This document shows, piece by piece, positions 47,466 through 57,925 of a stretch of 64,000 nt of DNA; position 1 is the first letter of the stretch; each line of letters starts with the position of its first letter. Source of the stretch: Rhipicephalus microplus (taxonomy: Eukaryota; Arthropoda; Arachnida; Ixodida; Ixodidae); contig NW_027464589.1 of assembly GCF_043290135.1 (NCBI RefSeq), positions 7,321,001 through 7,385,000 on the forward strand. Reading direction: 5' to 3'. The position numbers and the translations under genes were made by a program. Below the pieces are notes generated by a model. The model searched no databases. It was not told the DNA's origin and was given only the letters and a program-made list of their open reading frames with translations.

Positions 47466-48428
47466 ATGGGGCGCAAATGTTTCGTGCCGAACTTCAGCAG
47501 CGGGTACGCGTCCAGCAAGGAGAAGGTAATTACCTTCAAAGCTCCTAGTGACCCAGTGAGGTTGGAAGCATGGGCTCGCGCCATACCAAGAAAAGACCGA
47601 CAGCTGACGCCTCGTGACTACATTTGCGAGAAGCACTTCTCGGACAGTAACATAGACAGGCGGCGCTATTATGGTGAGCTTGGTGGCGAAGTTCTCGACA
47701 AACAGAAACGGCCAGTGTTAATACGAGACGCCGTGCCTTCAATCTTTCCGCGCTGTCCCAGCTACTTGTCTGCTGTTCCCAAAAAAAGACAACGAACTGG
47801 ACCTGACGTGAAGTGCGGAAAGCATGCAAGGACAGATACTTCGGTGGCTCGAGGTACGAACAAACCCGCTGCTTGCAAGGGTGAGGAAATTGAGACTGTG
47901 TGTCGTGTAACGGCCTCTTCGCATGAGTTAACTGCATTGAACTACGAAGAAACAAGTACCGGCGTCTTCGAGGTTGAAAGATACAATACTGCGCTCTGTG
48001 CCGGTAGTTCGGGTGCCGCTGACGCGCTAGTGACAAACATGCAAATAGAGTCTTCGCAACTTAATTAATCTCAGATGTGCGTCTTGGACAAGTTCACGGG
48101 ACAACGAGAAATCGTCATGCCCAGCGCTGCTTGGAGCCGACAAGACGTCGTGGAAGGAGCTCCGAGCATCTGCTTCATCCAGCTGAAGAAGGCATCACCG
48201 ACAACACCGATTTTCGTAAATAAGAGCCTCGAGTTCACAATGTGCAAAGAAGGTGTGAAGATGACTGTCACGGACGGCCATATTTGGCGACACCGCGTCA
48301 CGGCAATTAACGGGCGCCGTACTCCCCGACTGACCGTGAGAAACGGCGGCGCATGAAAGGGAGCCGAGAAGTGCAAAATGGGGTGCTCTTCTTAGAACGT
48401 CGCCGCCGAAGGTTAATCCTTTTGTAAC
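47466..48428 (+). pseudogene. THAP-domain protein, 5' part, one zinc ligand lost
   Basis: THAP domains are C2CH zinc-dependent DNA-binding modules found in transcription regulators and P-type transposases. From the ATG at 47466: MGRKCFVPNF, where Cys5 is present but the expected Cys10 is Phe10 (TTC; one base from TGC). Then Trp36, Pro41, Cys54-X2-His57 (ICEKHF) and the closing AVPSIF box (89-94). After 100 residues there is a basic region and a low-complexity tail ending at 48068. A second coding-like stretch (48075-48356, CFIQLKKASPTTPIFV) follows out of phase. The start was chosen because THAP domains sit at the N-terminus; an upstream in-frame Met (47277) is unlikely. It continues after the insertion at 55892. 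Confidence 0.75.
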
Positions 48429-49104
48429 TGTGGCGGCGTCTGCAAGGTCGTAGAAGGCCGCGGTATACCCTGAACAAGGTTTAGACTACGAGACACACCG
48501 GCTGAGAGCCAAACGTTTGACCGTTCTCACGGGGAAAAGCGTGGGAAACGCTCTGGTGGCCAAGCCGTATGACAACAACCCGACAGGTTGTCACTCTCGC
48601 TAGTTGAGGGCCCTCTCCCAATTAAAAAGGGGTGGGGTCAAAATATTTTTGGGGCGGAGTTTCCCATCAATTAAACGCGCATGATTGGACCCAGGTAGAG
48701 GTCTCTTGTCCGCAAGGAAGAGAGCGAGGAGACACGAGGGGGATTTAAGCGCAGGATTTTGCCCTGCTAGGCAGACTAGTCGCTGACCAAGATGGTGTAG
48801 AAACAGATCAACAAGCATCTCTTCTAGAAGTTTTTAGTGTGGCTCTGTATCGGCTGGCCACCTAAACTTAGCCGTTCGTCTAGTTGTGACGCGATATTAA
48901 CGTCTGCAACGTAGACATCGGGACTTCGCCTCGAGTTAGCTCAGCCTGCTCGAAGTCACCTGCAAGCACTAGCCTCCCGGAGCCACCAGCGTTGCAACAC
49001 CGCCGACATCGCAGTCGTGCCAGAGCGCTCTTCGACTTCTCGCATCCGATCGTCGGGGACGCAACGCTGCCGGTCATCACACGTATGCCTTCACCTGTTT
49101 ATAT
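48429..49104 (+). mobile_element. LTR-like insertion in THAP gene, left part
   Basis: Begins TGTGGCGGCG right after TTGTAAC (48422-48428). Non-coding, with A/T-rich and TATATT-like stretches near its interrupted right edge. With 55580-55884 it makes about 981 bases. It could be a solo LTR (size and TG start fit; the CA end does not) or another element. Confidence 0.5.
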
Positions 49105-49511
49105 TATCACGGGGTCGTGACGTGGCCGAAGACAGGAGACTTCGTGTTGGGATTTAACTGTTTATTTGGGCGAACCTGTGCCCGGTAAACGGAAAGTCCA
49201 ATTACAGCAGTAGTCTCGCACAGATAGCAGTCTCGGACTGATAGCGGCGAACGGAGCGTCGGCCTACGATCAACAACTGACAAGCGGCGAAGCGCGTCGG
49301 CATTTATACTCTTGCCGTCGAATGTTCTAGCGTTATCGCTGGCGGTGGCGTAGGTTCCAGAACAATCTGTACCGTTTGCACAGTGGGCGTGATCTTATCG
49401 AAATGATCTACTACAGTCCGGAACCTTCTCGAAAACTGCAGGCGCGGTTTGCGCTGAGAATCGTGTGGTGTTTTGGGACGATAACAAAAACATGGGAAAT
49501 GGAACGTGGCA
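49105..49511 (-). repeat. Gypsy 3' LTR (second element)
   Basis: On the plus strand TATCACGGGGTCGTGACG to GGAACGTGGCA. The first dinucleotide complement is altered (TA for TG). Includes a TTTATACTCTTGCCGTCG region that may be the core promoter. Confidence 0.93.
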
Positions 49512-49526
49512 TTGCCCCCCTCTGAA
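49512..49526 (-). promoter_or_regulatory. Polypurine tract (second element)
   Basis: The minus strand reads AGAGGGGGGCAA directly before the LTR start TGCCACG. Confidence 0.75.
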
Positions 49527-49641
49527 AAAAAGGCATCGTCCCGATGCTTTAACTAAAGATGAAGGTACAATAATAATGCAAGAAAGTACAATGAATAAAT
49601 TACGATACAACAATAATACAAAAAAACACTGTTTCAGTTTG

Positions 49642-50765
49642 TTAACGTGCATGAAACGGCTTGAGGCGCGCGACATGCACGACTTCAGGTCGCGATCGGC
49701 GTCGTTGAGAGTTCGTGATGCTGTCGGGGACAACCTCGTAATCAAGTGGGCCGAGACGTCGAACCACCCTGTACGGCCCGAAGTACCGTCGCAGAAGCTT
49801 TTCACTTAGTCCACGTCGGCGTATCGGCGTCCACATCCAAACACGTTCACCGGGCTGGTATTCCACGAAGCGTCGTCGAAGGTTGTAACGGTGGCTGTCG
49901 GCCGTTTGTTGATTCTTGATACGGAGACGCGCAAGTTGTCGGGCTTCTCCGGCGCGTTGAAGGTACTCGCTCACATCGAGGTTTTCTTCGTCGGTGACGT
50001 TGGGTAACATGGCATCGAGCGTCGTTGCCGGGCTCCTTCCGTATACCAATTTGTATGGAGATATCTGCATCGTCTCCTGCATCGCCGTGTTGTATGCGAA
50101 GGTCACATACTGAAGAATGGCGTCCCACGTCTTGTGTTCGACATAGACGTACATTGACAGCATGTCGGCGATCGTCTTGTTAAGCCGCTCGGTGAGGCCG
50201 TTGGTCTGTGGGTGGTAGGCTGTCGTCCGGCGGTGGTTTGTTTGGCTGTATGCCAAGATCCCTTGAGTTAAGTCGGCAGTGAATGCGGTTCCTCTGTCGG
50301 TGATAAGGACCTCCGGGGCGCCGTGACGTAGGACGATATTTTCGACGAAGAACTTAGCTACCTCGGATGCATTGCCTTTTGGCAGGGCTTTTGTCTCGGC
50401 GTAGCGGGTGAGGTAGTCGGTAGCTACCACGATCCACTTGCTTCCGAAAGCCGACGTCGGGAACGGCCCCAGTAGGTCCATACCAATCTGCTGGAAAGGT
50501 CGGCAAGGTGGATCAATTGGCTGCAGAAGTCCCGCTGGCCCTGTCGGCGGTGTCTTGCGTCGCTGACAGTCCCGGCATGTCCTCACATAACGAGTGACGT
50601 CGGTAGTAAGACGTGGCCAGTAGTACCTTTCTTGTATCCTCGCGAGCGTGCGAGAAACACTGAGGTGCCCTGCCGTCGGATCGTCGTGCAGGGCCTGCAG
50701 GAGTTCTGGTCGCAGAGCTGAAGGCACCACAAGGAGGTACTTAGCTCGAAGCGGTGAAAAGTTTT
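49642..50765 (-). pseudogene. Gypsy integrase (second element)
   Basis: The open frame 49642-50730 (362 codons from the first Met) holds the zinc module His15/His22/Cys52/Cys55 and the catalytic triad Asp85 (MDLLGPF), Asp145 (ITDRGTAF) and Glu181 (LTERLN) with the 35-residue gap. The C-terminal domain has a QPGERVWMWTP strand and a VHVARLKPFHAR end. Upstream coding (NFSPLRAKYLLVV) runs to 50765, where a small insertion separates it from RNase H. Integrase itself is undamaged. Confidence 0.9.
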
Positions 50766-51257
50766 AGGGGCGAAGCTCCTTAGGGCGTGGGCTGTGCGTC
50801 CCCTGTAGCCTGTATGTAGCCACCTCTAGTTTAGTTCTTGCAGTGTTCACTAGATGGCGGTACGGTCCCCTGTATGTAGCCACCTCTAGTTTAGTTCTTG
50901 CAGTGTTCACTAGATGGCGGTACCATCTCCTTATGTAGCCACCTCTCGTTTAGTTCTTGTAGTGTTTACTAGATGGTGGTACTTGTAGCTGATGATGAAA
51001 AGATGCAAGATGTTATAAACTAGAAAGCGGTACTTGTAGTTGATGAAAGACGCGAGATCTTATAAAATAGGAATGATGTCACATATGGCGCGTGTCATTG
51101 GTTGAAGGCAATCGTTCGATTTAGTGTGGCGACGTACGCTAGGGGGAGCGATGTAATAAAATCGAGTGGGCAAAATGTACAGAGGATTCATGGTTTACCA
51201 GGTTTACCTCCGGAGCTTCGCCCACTCATCATCATTCACTTCGTGGATATGGCGGAA
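50766..51257. mobile_element. Small non-autonomous insertion in Gypsy pol
   Basis: Interrupts the RNase H-integrase linker: LLQKK-type coding on the right and NFSPLRAK on the left would otherwise be joined. Near its ends GGGCGAAGCTCC (50769) and GGAGCTTCGCCC (51212) are inverted. The last 35 bases at right lie outside this pair. No coding. The class is uncertain. Confidence 0.7.
50811..50985. repeat. Three tandem 60-bp units
   Basis: Units begin TGTATGTAGCCACCTCTAGT and include GTTCACTAGATGGCGGTAC. The third is diverged and starts one base later. Confidence 0.9.
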
Positions 51258-52870
51258 TTTTTTTTTTCTTCTGTAGAAGACCGTTTAGTAGAAAGAACGA
51301 CACAAGTGCGCGCTTGAATACCTTCGGGACTTCGGCGGTCCTGCCTTCAAGGTATTCTATTAGGGCCTTAAGTTCCGGGTCGGTAGTTATCGGAAGTCGT
51401 CGGTAGTTATCGTTCCCAAGAAGTAGTCGTCATCCGGGTCGTCGGGTAGCGGTTGGTCGACAGGCGCACGAGAGAGACAGTCGGCGTTGGAGTGTTTTTT
51501 GCCGGACTTGTAAATGACAGTAATGTCATATTCTTGATTTCTCAGGCTCCATCGTGCGAGGCGACCTGAAGGGTCCTTCAAGGTGGCTAGCCAACACAAG
51601 GCGTGGTGGTCGCTCATAACTTTGAAGGGCCTGCCGTAGAGGTAGGGGCGAAATTTCGACGTAGCCCAGATGATGGCGAGGCACTCCTTTTCTGTTGTGG
51701 AATAATTTGCTTCTGCTTTGGATAGCGATCGGCTGGCGTAACTAATAACCCTTTCAAGTCCGTCAGCCCTCTGCACAAGAACGGCGCCAAGACCTACGCT
51801 GCTTGAGTCAGTATGTATTTCTGTCTCGGCGAATTCGTCGAAATGGGCAAGTAACGGAGGCATCTGGAGGCGATGTTTAAGCTCCTGGAAAGCGTGTTCC
51901 TGTGGCGTTTCCCACTTAAACTCCACGTCGGCCTTGGTAAGGTTAGTGAGAGGATAGGCGATGCGGGCGAAGTTTTTCACGAACCGCCTATAATAGGCGC
52001 ACAGGCCCAGAAATCGGCGTACGGCTTTATTGTCAGTGGGCGGCGGGAAGTCGGCGATGGCGGCTGTTTTCCGTGGATCGGGACGAACACCAGACTTGCT
52101 GATAACGTGCCCCAGAAACAAGAGCTCCTCATACGCAAATCTGCACTTTTCTGGCTTCAGTGTGAGTCCGGAAGTCTTGATGGCTTGAAGTACAGCTTCA
52201 AGGCGCCGAATGTGCTCGTCAAAACTCGAGGAAAACACGACGACGTCGTCCAAGTACACAAGGCAAGTCTGCCACTTCAATCTTGCCATTACTGTATCCA
52301 TAACGCGTTGAAAAGTTGCAGGCGCTGAGCAAAGGCCGAAGGGCATCACCTTAAACTCGAAGAAGCCGTCCGGTGTTATAAACGCCGTCTTCTCTCGGTC
52401 TCTTTCGTCGACTTCGATTTGCCAATAGCCAGTCTTGAGGTCCATTGACGAAAAGTACTTGGCGTTATGGAGCCGATCAAGTGCGTCGTCTATTCGTGGG
52501 AGAGGATACGCGTCCTTTCTTGTGATTTTGTTCAGGCGGCGATAATCGACGCAGAAACGTAGGGTCCCATCCTTTTTCTTCACTAACACCTTGGGGGATG
52601 CCCATGGACTCTTGGATGGCTGGATAATGTCATCCCGCAGCATTTCATCAACTTGTCTCTTTATGGCCTCACGTTCTTGCGTCGAAACCCTGTACGGACT
52701 CTGACGGAGTGGTCTGGCATTTTCTTCGGTTATGATGCGATGTTTCGTAATTGGGGTCTGCCGAATTTTCGATGACGACAAAAAGCAATCTTCGTATTGC
52801 AGGAAAAGGGCCTGGAGCTGTTCTTGCTTATCGTTCGGAAGTCTGGGATTGACGTCGAAAGCTATGGGAG
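51258..52870 (-). pseudogene. Gypsy RT and RNase H (second element)
   Basis: Minus-strand frame 51387-52781 (464 codons): reverse transcriptase with [51 protein letters not shown] and [12 protein letters not shown] (YLDD near 52250), then RNase H with [20 protein letters not shown] and [10 protein letters not shown], ending [12 protein letters not shown]. Upstream coding extends to about 52870, where a one-base indel shifts it away from the protease frame. At 51385-51425 a 20-base direct repeat (GATAACTACCGACGACTTCC-type) shifts the frame again, so the linker (DPELKALIEYLEG) reads in another phase. Confidence 0.92.
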
Positions 52871-53560
52871 GTGCTTGGTTCCTCTGAGCAGGTTCGCAGA
52901 ATCGGCGAGGGCGAAAGCACTGGTGGCTTCGACAATTTCTTCGATGTATGCGACCGTTGTTCTTTTGTTCACATGTTTGTACTCATTGCTAAAATTGGTG
53001 AGCATAACCGTTGCTTTGCCTCCCCGCAGCTCTGCTATTCCTCTTGCGACGCAAATATTTCTGGTGACCAACAGATGCTGACTGCCTTCAATGACGCCTT
53101 CCAAGTCAGGTGATTTAGGAGCGCCGACTGAAATATAGACGCTTGAGCGAGGCGGAATGGTGACTTGTTCTTCCAGCACATTCAAGGTATGGTGTCCCGA
53201 CGGCGTGCGCGGCGGTAGTGCTTCTTCTGTGGATAACGTTATTGACTTTGTTTTTAGGTTGATGACAGCACCATGGAGGCATAAGAAGTCCATGCCAAGG
53301 ATGACATCTCTCGAGCAACGCTGTAGGACTACGAAGTCTGTAGGATAAATACGGCCGTTAATGGTGACTCTCGCTGTGCAGATTCCTGCAGGCGTTACGA
53401 GATGACCTCCGGCTGTGCGCATTTCAGGGCCTTTTCAAGCTGTCCTAATTTTCTTTAACTTCGCGGCGAACGACCCACTGATGACAGAATAGTCGGCTCC
53501 AGTATCGACGAGAGCGGTCACAGTGTGGCCGTCGATAAGAACGTCGAGGTCGCTAGTTCA
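52862..53560 (-). pseudogene. Gypsy protease (second element)
   Basis: The active site TALVDTGADYSV (near 53490-53525) belongs to the pepsin-like dimeric protease that matures gag-pol. The flap and ILGMDFL motif are in the following frame (52862-53422). A TGA at 53436-53438, where a Trp codon is expected, interrupts the frame between them. Confidence 0.88.
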
Positions 53561-53784
53561 CCGTCTCGCATTACAGTTAGGACGTGGCGTCGGGTCACGG
53601 CTGCGTCGGCTTGTTCCGCTGCTTCCATGTTGCGTCGTCAGGCCACCTTCGGTAAGTGAGCTTTCGCCGTCAGGGCTTTGCCTGGTTGGCGTTGTGTTCG
53701 GAAAGCTCCGTCGCGGCGTCATCGTCGTCGGAGGATCTTCGGTAGTTCGTCGCACAGCAACCGCACCTCCACCGGTTGCTGCCC

Positions 53785-55150
53785 TTAGTTTCCCGGATAC
53801 GGGCTAGGAGACCGGCCCCGCGTTGGGCCAGAGTACTGCCGGTGGTGCGGTGACGTGCGGCGGCTGGGCGACGGCGAACGCGAAGGGCTTCGTGGTGTCC
53901 ACCGAGTTCCTGTCAGGTAGTCGGCGATGTCACGAGTTTGTTCTCCTGGCTGTGGACGCGGTGCATTGACGGCGAAGCCACGCAGTCCCATCTGACGGTA
54001 TTGGCAACGGTGGTATGTGTGTCCGGCCTCGCCGCAGTAGTAGCAGAGCGGGCGATGGTCAGGGGTGCGCCAGACGTCAGTCTTCCTCGGTGCACTGCGC
54101 TGGACCGCTGGCGAACGGTATGACGTCGGTGGGGGTGGTGGCGGCGGTGGCGTCTGTCGACGGAAGTGCGATCGGGCGGCGTTTTGGCGTGGACGGGGAG
54201 GAGCGTTGTGGCGCAGTGCAGCGGCGTAGCTCATAGCTTCCGGCTCTGGCAGCGGTGCGTGGGGAATTTGAAGCGATTGCCGAACTTCTTCTCGCACAAT
54301 GTCGGTGATTGAATCCACTTGAGGCTGCGCCGAAGGCAACAGCTTGCGCAGCTCTTCCCGCACGATCGCTCGGATCGTTTCACGCAGGTCTCCGGAGTTA
54401 CTGGCTTGAGCAGCAGCGCAGTCTGCAGTCAGCGACGATTATACTGTCTGGTGCGCATGTCCAGGGTCTTTTCGATAGTGGTCGTTTCGGCTGCAAATTC
54501 TTGGACGGCTTTCGGTGGGTTTCTCATCAGTCCCGCGAAGAGCTCCTGTTTGACCCCTCGCATGAGGAAACGGACTTTTTTCTCCTCAGGCATGTCTGGG
54601 TCAGCGTGACGGAATAGTCGGGTCATTTCTGCTGTGAAAATGGCGACATTTTCATTTGGGAGCTGAACCCGGGTCTCTACTAAAGCAGCGGCCCTCTCTT
54701 TGCGAGCGACGCTCGCGAACGTTTGCAGGAATGCGCCGCAGAAAACATCACACGTTCGGAGCGTGGACTCCCGATTTTCGAGCCAGGTCCTTGTGGTGTC
54801 TTCCAAATAGAAGAACACACGACGCAGCTTTTCGTCATGGTCCCAGTGGTTGAGGGCGGCCACACGGTCGTATGTTTCTATCCAGGACTCCGGGTCTTCG
54901 AACGATGACCCATGGAAAATTGGTGGTTCCCTTGGTTGATGCATGACCATCGTAGGCTGGGACGCTGTGGTTGTCACTGTCGCTGCAGTCGCGGTCATGG
55001 CCTTGGTCTTTCGCGCCTTGTCTTGTAGAAGCCCGTACTCCGGTGGTAGCCCTTGCTGTCGGCGGCTTGTTCGCTGCTCCTGGTTGGCGTCGGTGTCTTC
55101 TCCGCGACGTGGGCTGGGTTCACGGCTTGACGGGGGCGTCCGGTATATGA
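53785..55150 (-). pseudogene. Gypsy gag (second element)
   Basis: Frame 54429-55178 gives a Ser/Arg-rich N-terminus then capsid (EPPIFHGSSFEDPESWIETY, LRRVFFYLEDTTRTWLENRE, MTRLFRHADPDMPEEKKVRF). Frame 53785-54363 gives the linker with a run of eight prolines and the zinc knuckle CYYCGEAGHTYHRC. A one-base shift near 54440 separates the two. The knuckle part ends in SPYPGN and a stop, with pol in another frame. Confidence 0.9.
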
Positions 55151-55156
55151 ACGAAG

Positions 55157-55170
55157 CAGCACCTCTACCA
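55157..55170 (-). promoter_or_regulatory. Primer-binding site (second element)
   Basis: The plus strand CAGCACCTCTACCA ends in CCA two bases from the LTR. One base differs from 1853-1866. It would prime reverse transcription with the matching tRNA (not identified). Confidence 0.6.
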
Positions 55171-55172
55171 GA

Positions 55173-55579
55173 TGTCACGGGGTCGTGACGTGGCCGAAGA
55201 CAGGAGACTTCGTGTTGGGATATAACTGTTTATTTGGGCGAACCTGTGCCCGGTAAACGGAAAGTCCAATTACAGCAGCAGTCTCGCACAGATAGCAGTC
55301 TCGGACTGATAGCGGCGAACGGAGCGTCGGCCTACGATCAACAACTGACAAGCGGCGAAGCGCGTCGGCATTTATACTCTTGCCGTCGAATGTTCTAGCG
55401 TTATCGCTGGCGGTAACGTAGGTTCCAGAACAATCTGTACCGTTTGCACAGTGGGCGTGATCTTATCGAAATGATCTACTACAGTCCGGAACCTTCTCGA
55501 AAACTGCAGGCGCGGTTTGCGCTGAGAATCGTGTGGTGTTTTGGGACGATAACAAAAACTTGGGAAATGGAACGTAACA
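55173..55579 (-). repeat. Gypsy 5' LTR (second element)
   Basis: On the plus strand TGTCACGGGGTCGTGACG to GGAACGTAACA, 407 bp, with intact TG/CA ends. Confidence 0.95.
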
Positions 55580-55884
55580 TTATCTTCGAACTTTCTCCTC
55601 TGTAGTTCTGTTGTGTTAGTTTGTGTAGCTTGTAATATTTCTCTCGCGTTAGCTGATTTATTGTTTCTGTTATATATTTCTTTAGTTATATCAAGTGTCG
55701 ATGTATTTTGTTAGTTGTATTTAAGTGTTGTATTAGATCCCGTGTGCTGCAAGATCACTAGAGTAAAGTTTGTTTTGTTTTCTCACGTCTCTGATCTCTT
55801 CACTGTCTCTGCTTGCGTACGGAGCGGACCAACCTGCTGTCATTCCCGTCGCTGACTTCGCGCTGGCGACGCTAGAGTGGCAGC
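55580..55884 (+). mobile_element. LTR-like insertion in THAP gene, right part
   Basis: Continues 48429-49104 beyond the Gypsy element. A/T-rich, with GTGTTGTATTAGATCCC and AGTAAAGTTTGTTTTG resembling an LTR R/U5 polyadenylation zone. It ends ...GAGTGGCAGC before TTGTAAC (55885-55891). Confidence 0.5.
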
Positions 55885-55891
55885 TTGTAAC

Positions 55892-56200
55892 AATGACAGA
55901 GTGCGTTCTACAGCGAGAGGTCAGCAGCAGAATAGTGAACTCTTGCGTAGGAACCCAGCATGCTATTGACGTCACGCAAACGCTCGAGGTCTTCCACAAG
56001 AAACTTGTATGTCGCGGCGGTCCGACACAGGAAAAGTTTCCTGGGATCAAAGTAGAATGTGGCCTTGTCGACGCGACCGGATTTTGGCGGCATAGAAGGT
56101 GTGCCATTCTTCTTGATGGTTCAGAAGATCAGTGCGGCACGTGCAAGACGTTGTTCAACACACTACGAGTCCACCGAATTCGAAAGCAAAAGTGCAGGCA
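55892..56200 (+). pseudogene. THAP protein, 3' coding part
   Basis: Within the frame 55770-56228, residues from MTECVLQREVSSRIVNSC through VFHKKLVCRGGPTQEKFPGI and FWRHRRCAILLDGSEDQC to KTLFNTLRVHRIRKQK look like a conserved Cys/basic segment. I remember such segments from arthropod proteins with an N-terminal THAP domain. The 48428 side reads into it in phase across the duplicated TTGTAAC (PFVT-MTEC), so both belong to one interrupted gene. The 3' end is overwritten by a SINE at 56201. It could alternatively be part of an unrelated transposon protein. Confidence 0.55.
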
Positions 56201-56290
56201 GACCTGGGGTTCTGTAACGTGCACCTAAATGTAAATACACGGGTCTTTAGCATTTCGCCTTCATCTAAATCGGGCCGCCACAACCTCCCA
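56201..56290 (-). mobile_element. SINE fragment (same family as 7485)
   Basis: GACCTGGGGTTCTGTAACGT, GCACCTAAATGTAAATACAC, TTTAGCATTTCGCCTTC and AAATCGGGCCGCCACAACC align in order with 7575-7660. It provides the last codons and stop of the preceding frame. Confidence 0.7.
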
Positions 56291-56894
56291 AATCTGAAAT
56301 TGATGGAATGTAGGTTAAGTCCCATTATTCGTTGAAATAAATTATACCTAACTCATTGGAACCACGTAATCAAAAATTATAGATTTTGCGTTGTATAATA
56401 TATATCACGCTGGTAATTTTCCTGTATGTGACGCCATTTTTTCTCATTAATTTACCGAAAAAACTTGGAGCGCACTTGAGCTTCGCCTTCTAGAGCAGAA
56501 CGCAATAGAGTAGTCGGGCCCCGTGCGCATCGCCTTCTCAATTGCTGGCCTCACCGACTCAGACACCGGTAATTCTGCGAAACGAGCTCTTTAACGCTAT
56601 CGCATTAAAATTTGGAGCCGGCGAGGACGCACAAAAACATCCGTTCGGGCGCGAAGCGCGAACGGTGAATCGGCGACGAATGGCTTTGAATCGACGAGTT
56701 TCGTCGGAGAGCGTGGTGAGAGGGACGCGCCCATTTTTCCTTCTCCGCTAGCGGAATCTCACGACAGAGGGCGTGTGAGCGCTGTGCCCGATTCCTTGAC
56801 TTTATTAGGACGCCCGAGCGAGCGCAGTTTCGCCTCCTCAAGAATTCTTGCTCCGTGTGTTGTGGTAATCGAAGCTCACATGCGCAAAGCACAG
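56291..56894. other. No recognised gene
   Basis: CpG-containing, with GAGCTCTTTAACGCTATCGC (56583) that looks like a dispersed repeat end. The open frames are short and unrecognised. Confidence 0.35.
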
Positions 56895-57925
56895 TCAAAG
56901 GACGGTAGGTGTACGGCTATTGGCTACGCGAACAACAGGTGATGAGGTGCGTGTAACGACTTTACGAAGACTACGAGAAAGGTGAGCACTCATGAATGAT
57001 GATTGGGCCCTTGTGTGGATGAGCGCTGGAACAGGCATGCCCTCTACATCTACATCCATAAGCTTTTGTCGAGATGCGAGAGTTAACAGAGGATTTCCGA
57101 GTCGATCAGTCAAGGCAGCATCACCTTCCGGGTGCTGCACTGGTCTGCTTTCCCGAGGAGGTACGGCGAGAGGAGCGACGGGACATAAGCAACCGAGAAA
57201 GTCGTTGGGTCTAAGGAGACTTGACGGGTCATATTGTGGGGTCGATGTTCGGGCATTAGTGTTCAGTGGATTGCCGTGCAAAGGGGAGGATGAAGTGTCG
57301 TCTGGACGGTATGGCGCACGAGGAGACGGTGGCCGACGATAGCGACAATAGAGGGAAATGTGACCGGCGCCATTGCAGTTGAAGCATATCGACTCGTCAT
57401 CTCGCGTGCGCCACTGGTTCGAATCATGGTACCAGGAATAAGTCAGTTGTGGCTGTTAGTATGGAGCAGGGCTGACGTAGAACGACTTTGGGCACATACA
57501 GGCTGGATGCCTGCATTCGCCAGTTCTTCGCGCACGGCGGCCTGAATTAATGACACTGTCGGGTGGGCCTCCTCGTGGGAGCAGATGGAGTTGCTGCCTC
57601 GATCTTACGCCGCACGAGACGCAGGAAGTTTTTGGTACAGGGCAGCGGCTGGATCTAGACGCCTTTGCTCAACGACGTGACAGCAGTGTTAGGGAGCAGA
57701 ACGAATTGCTGCGTAACATGTCGGCCTTTTGCTTCTTTGAAACTTCAGCACTCCCTGATAATGTCGTAAATGGTGGAGCAGTCTTTGTACACGAGCAAGT
57801 GAAGGGCGTCGTGAGCGATGCCTTCATTAATGTGGGTGACTTTGTTGGCTTCGGCCATTTGGCTATCAACTTGCCGGCACAAGGCTAAGACATCTTCTAT
57901 GTAAACCATGTGCAGCTCCTTTGAG
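56895..57925 (-). pseudogene. Old Gypsy gag/protease remnant (third lineage)
   Basis: The minus strand from 57920: a capsid-like segment (MVYIEDVLALCRQVDSQMAE, INEGIAHDALHLLV, IYDIIREC) with stops, AHPTVSLIQAAVREELANAG, a zinc knuckle CFNCNGAGHISLYC (57345-57386), and a protease region (56895-57281). There the active-site triad reads HTRA where DTGA is expected (ALIHTRAQSSFMS). With both the catalytic Asp and the Gly lost, it is dead. It is a different family from the other Gypsy copies in the window. Confidence 0.8.

Larger units (their letters stand above)
49105..55579 (-). mobile_element. Complete-structure Ty3/Gypsy element (second)
   Basis: Two 407-bp LTRs (49105-49511, 55173-55579), primer-binding site and polypurine tract, and gag, protease, RT, RNase H and integrase in Gypsy order on the minus strand. 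Flanks are ATAT and TTAT, a probably decayed 4-bp target duplication. LTRs differ at about eight positions by eye. Despite this, gag and pol carry several frame lesions and a small nested insertion. Confidence 0.93.

Noticed and set aside
50811..50985. CRISPR-like array
   Set aside because: Three tandem 60-bp units without unique spacers in a eukaryotic retrotransposon; simple tandem repeat.
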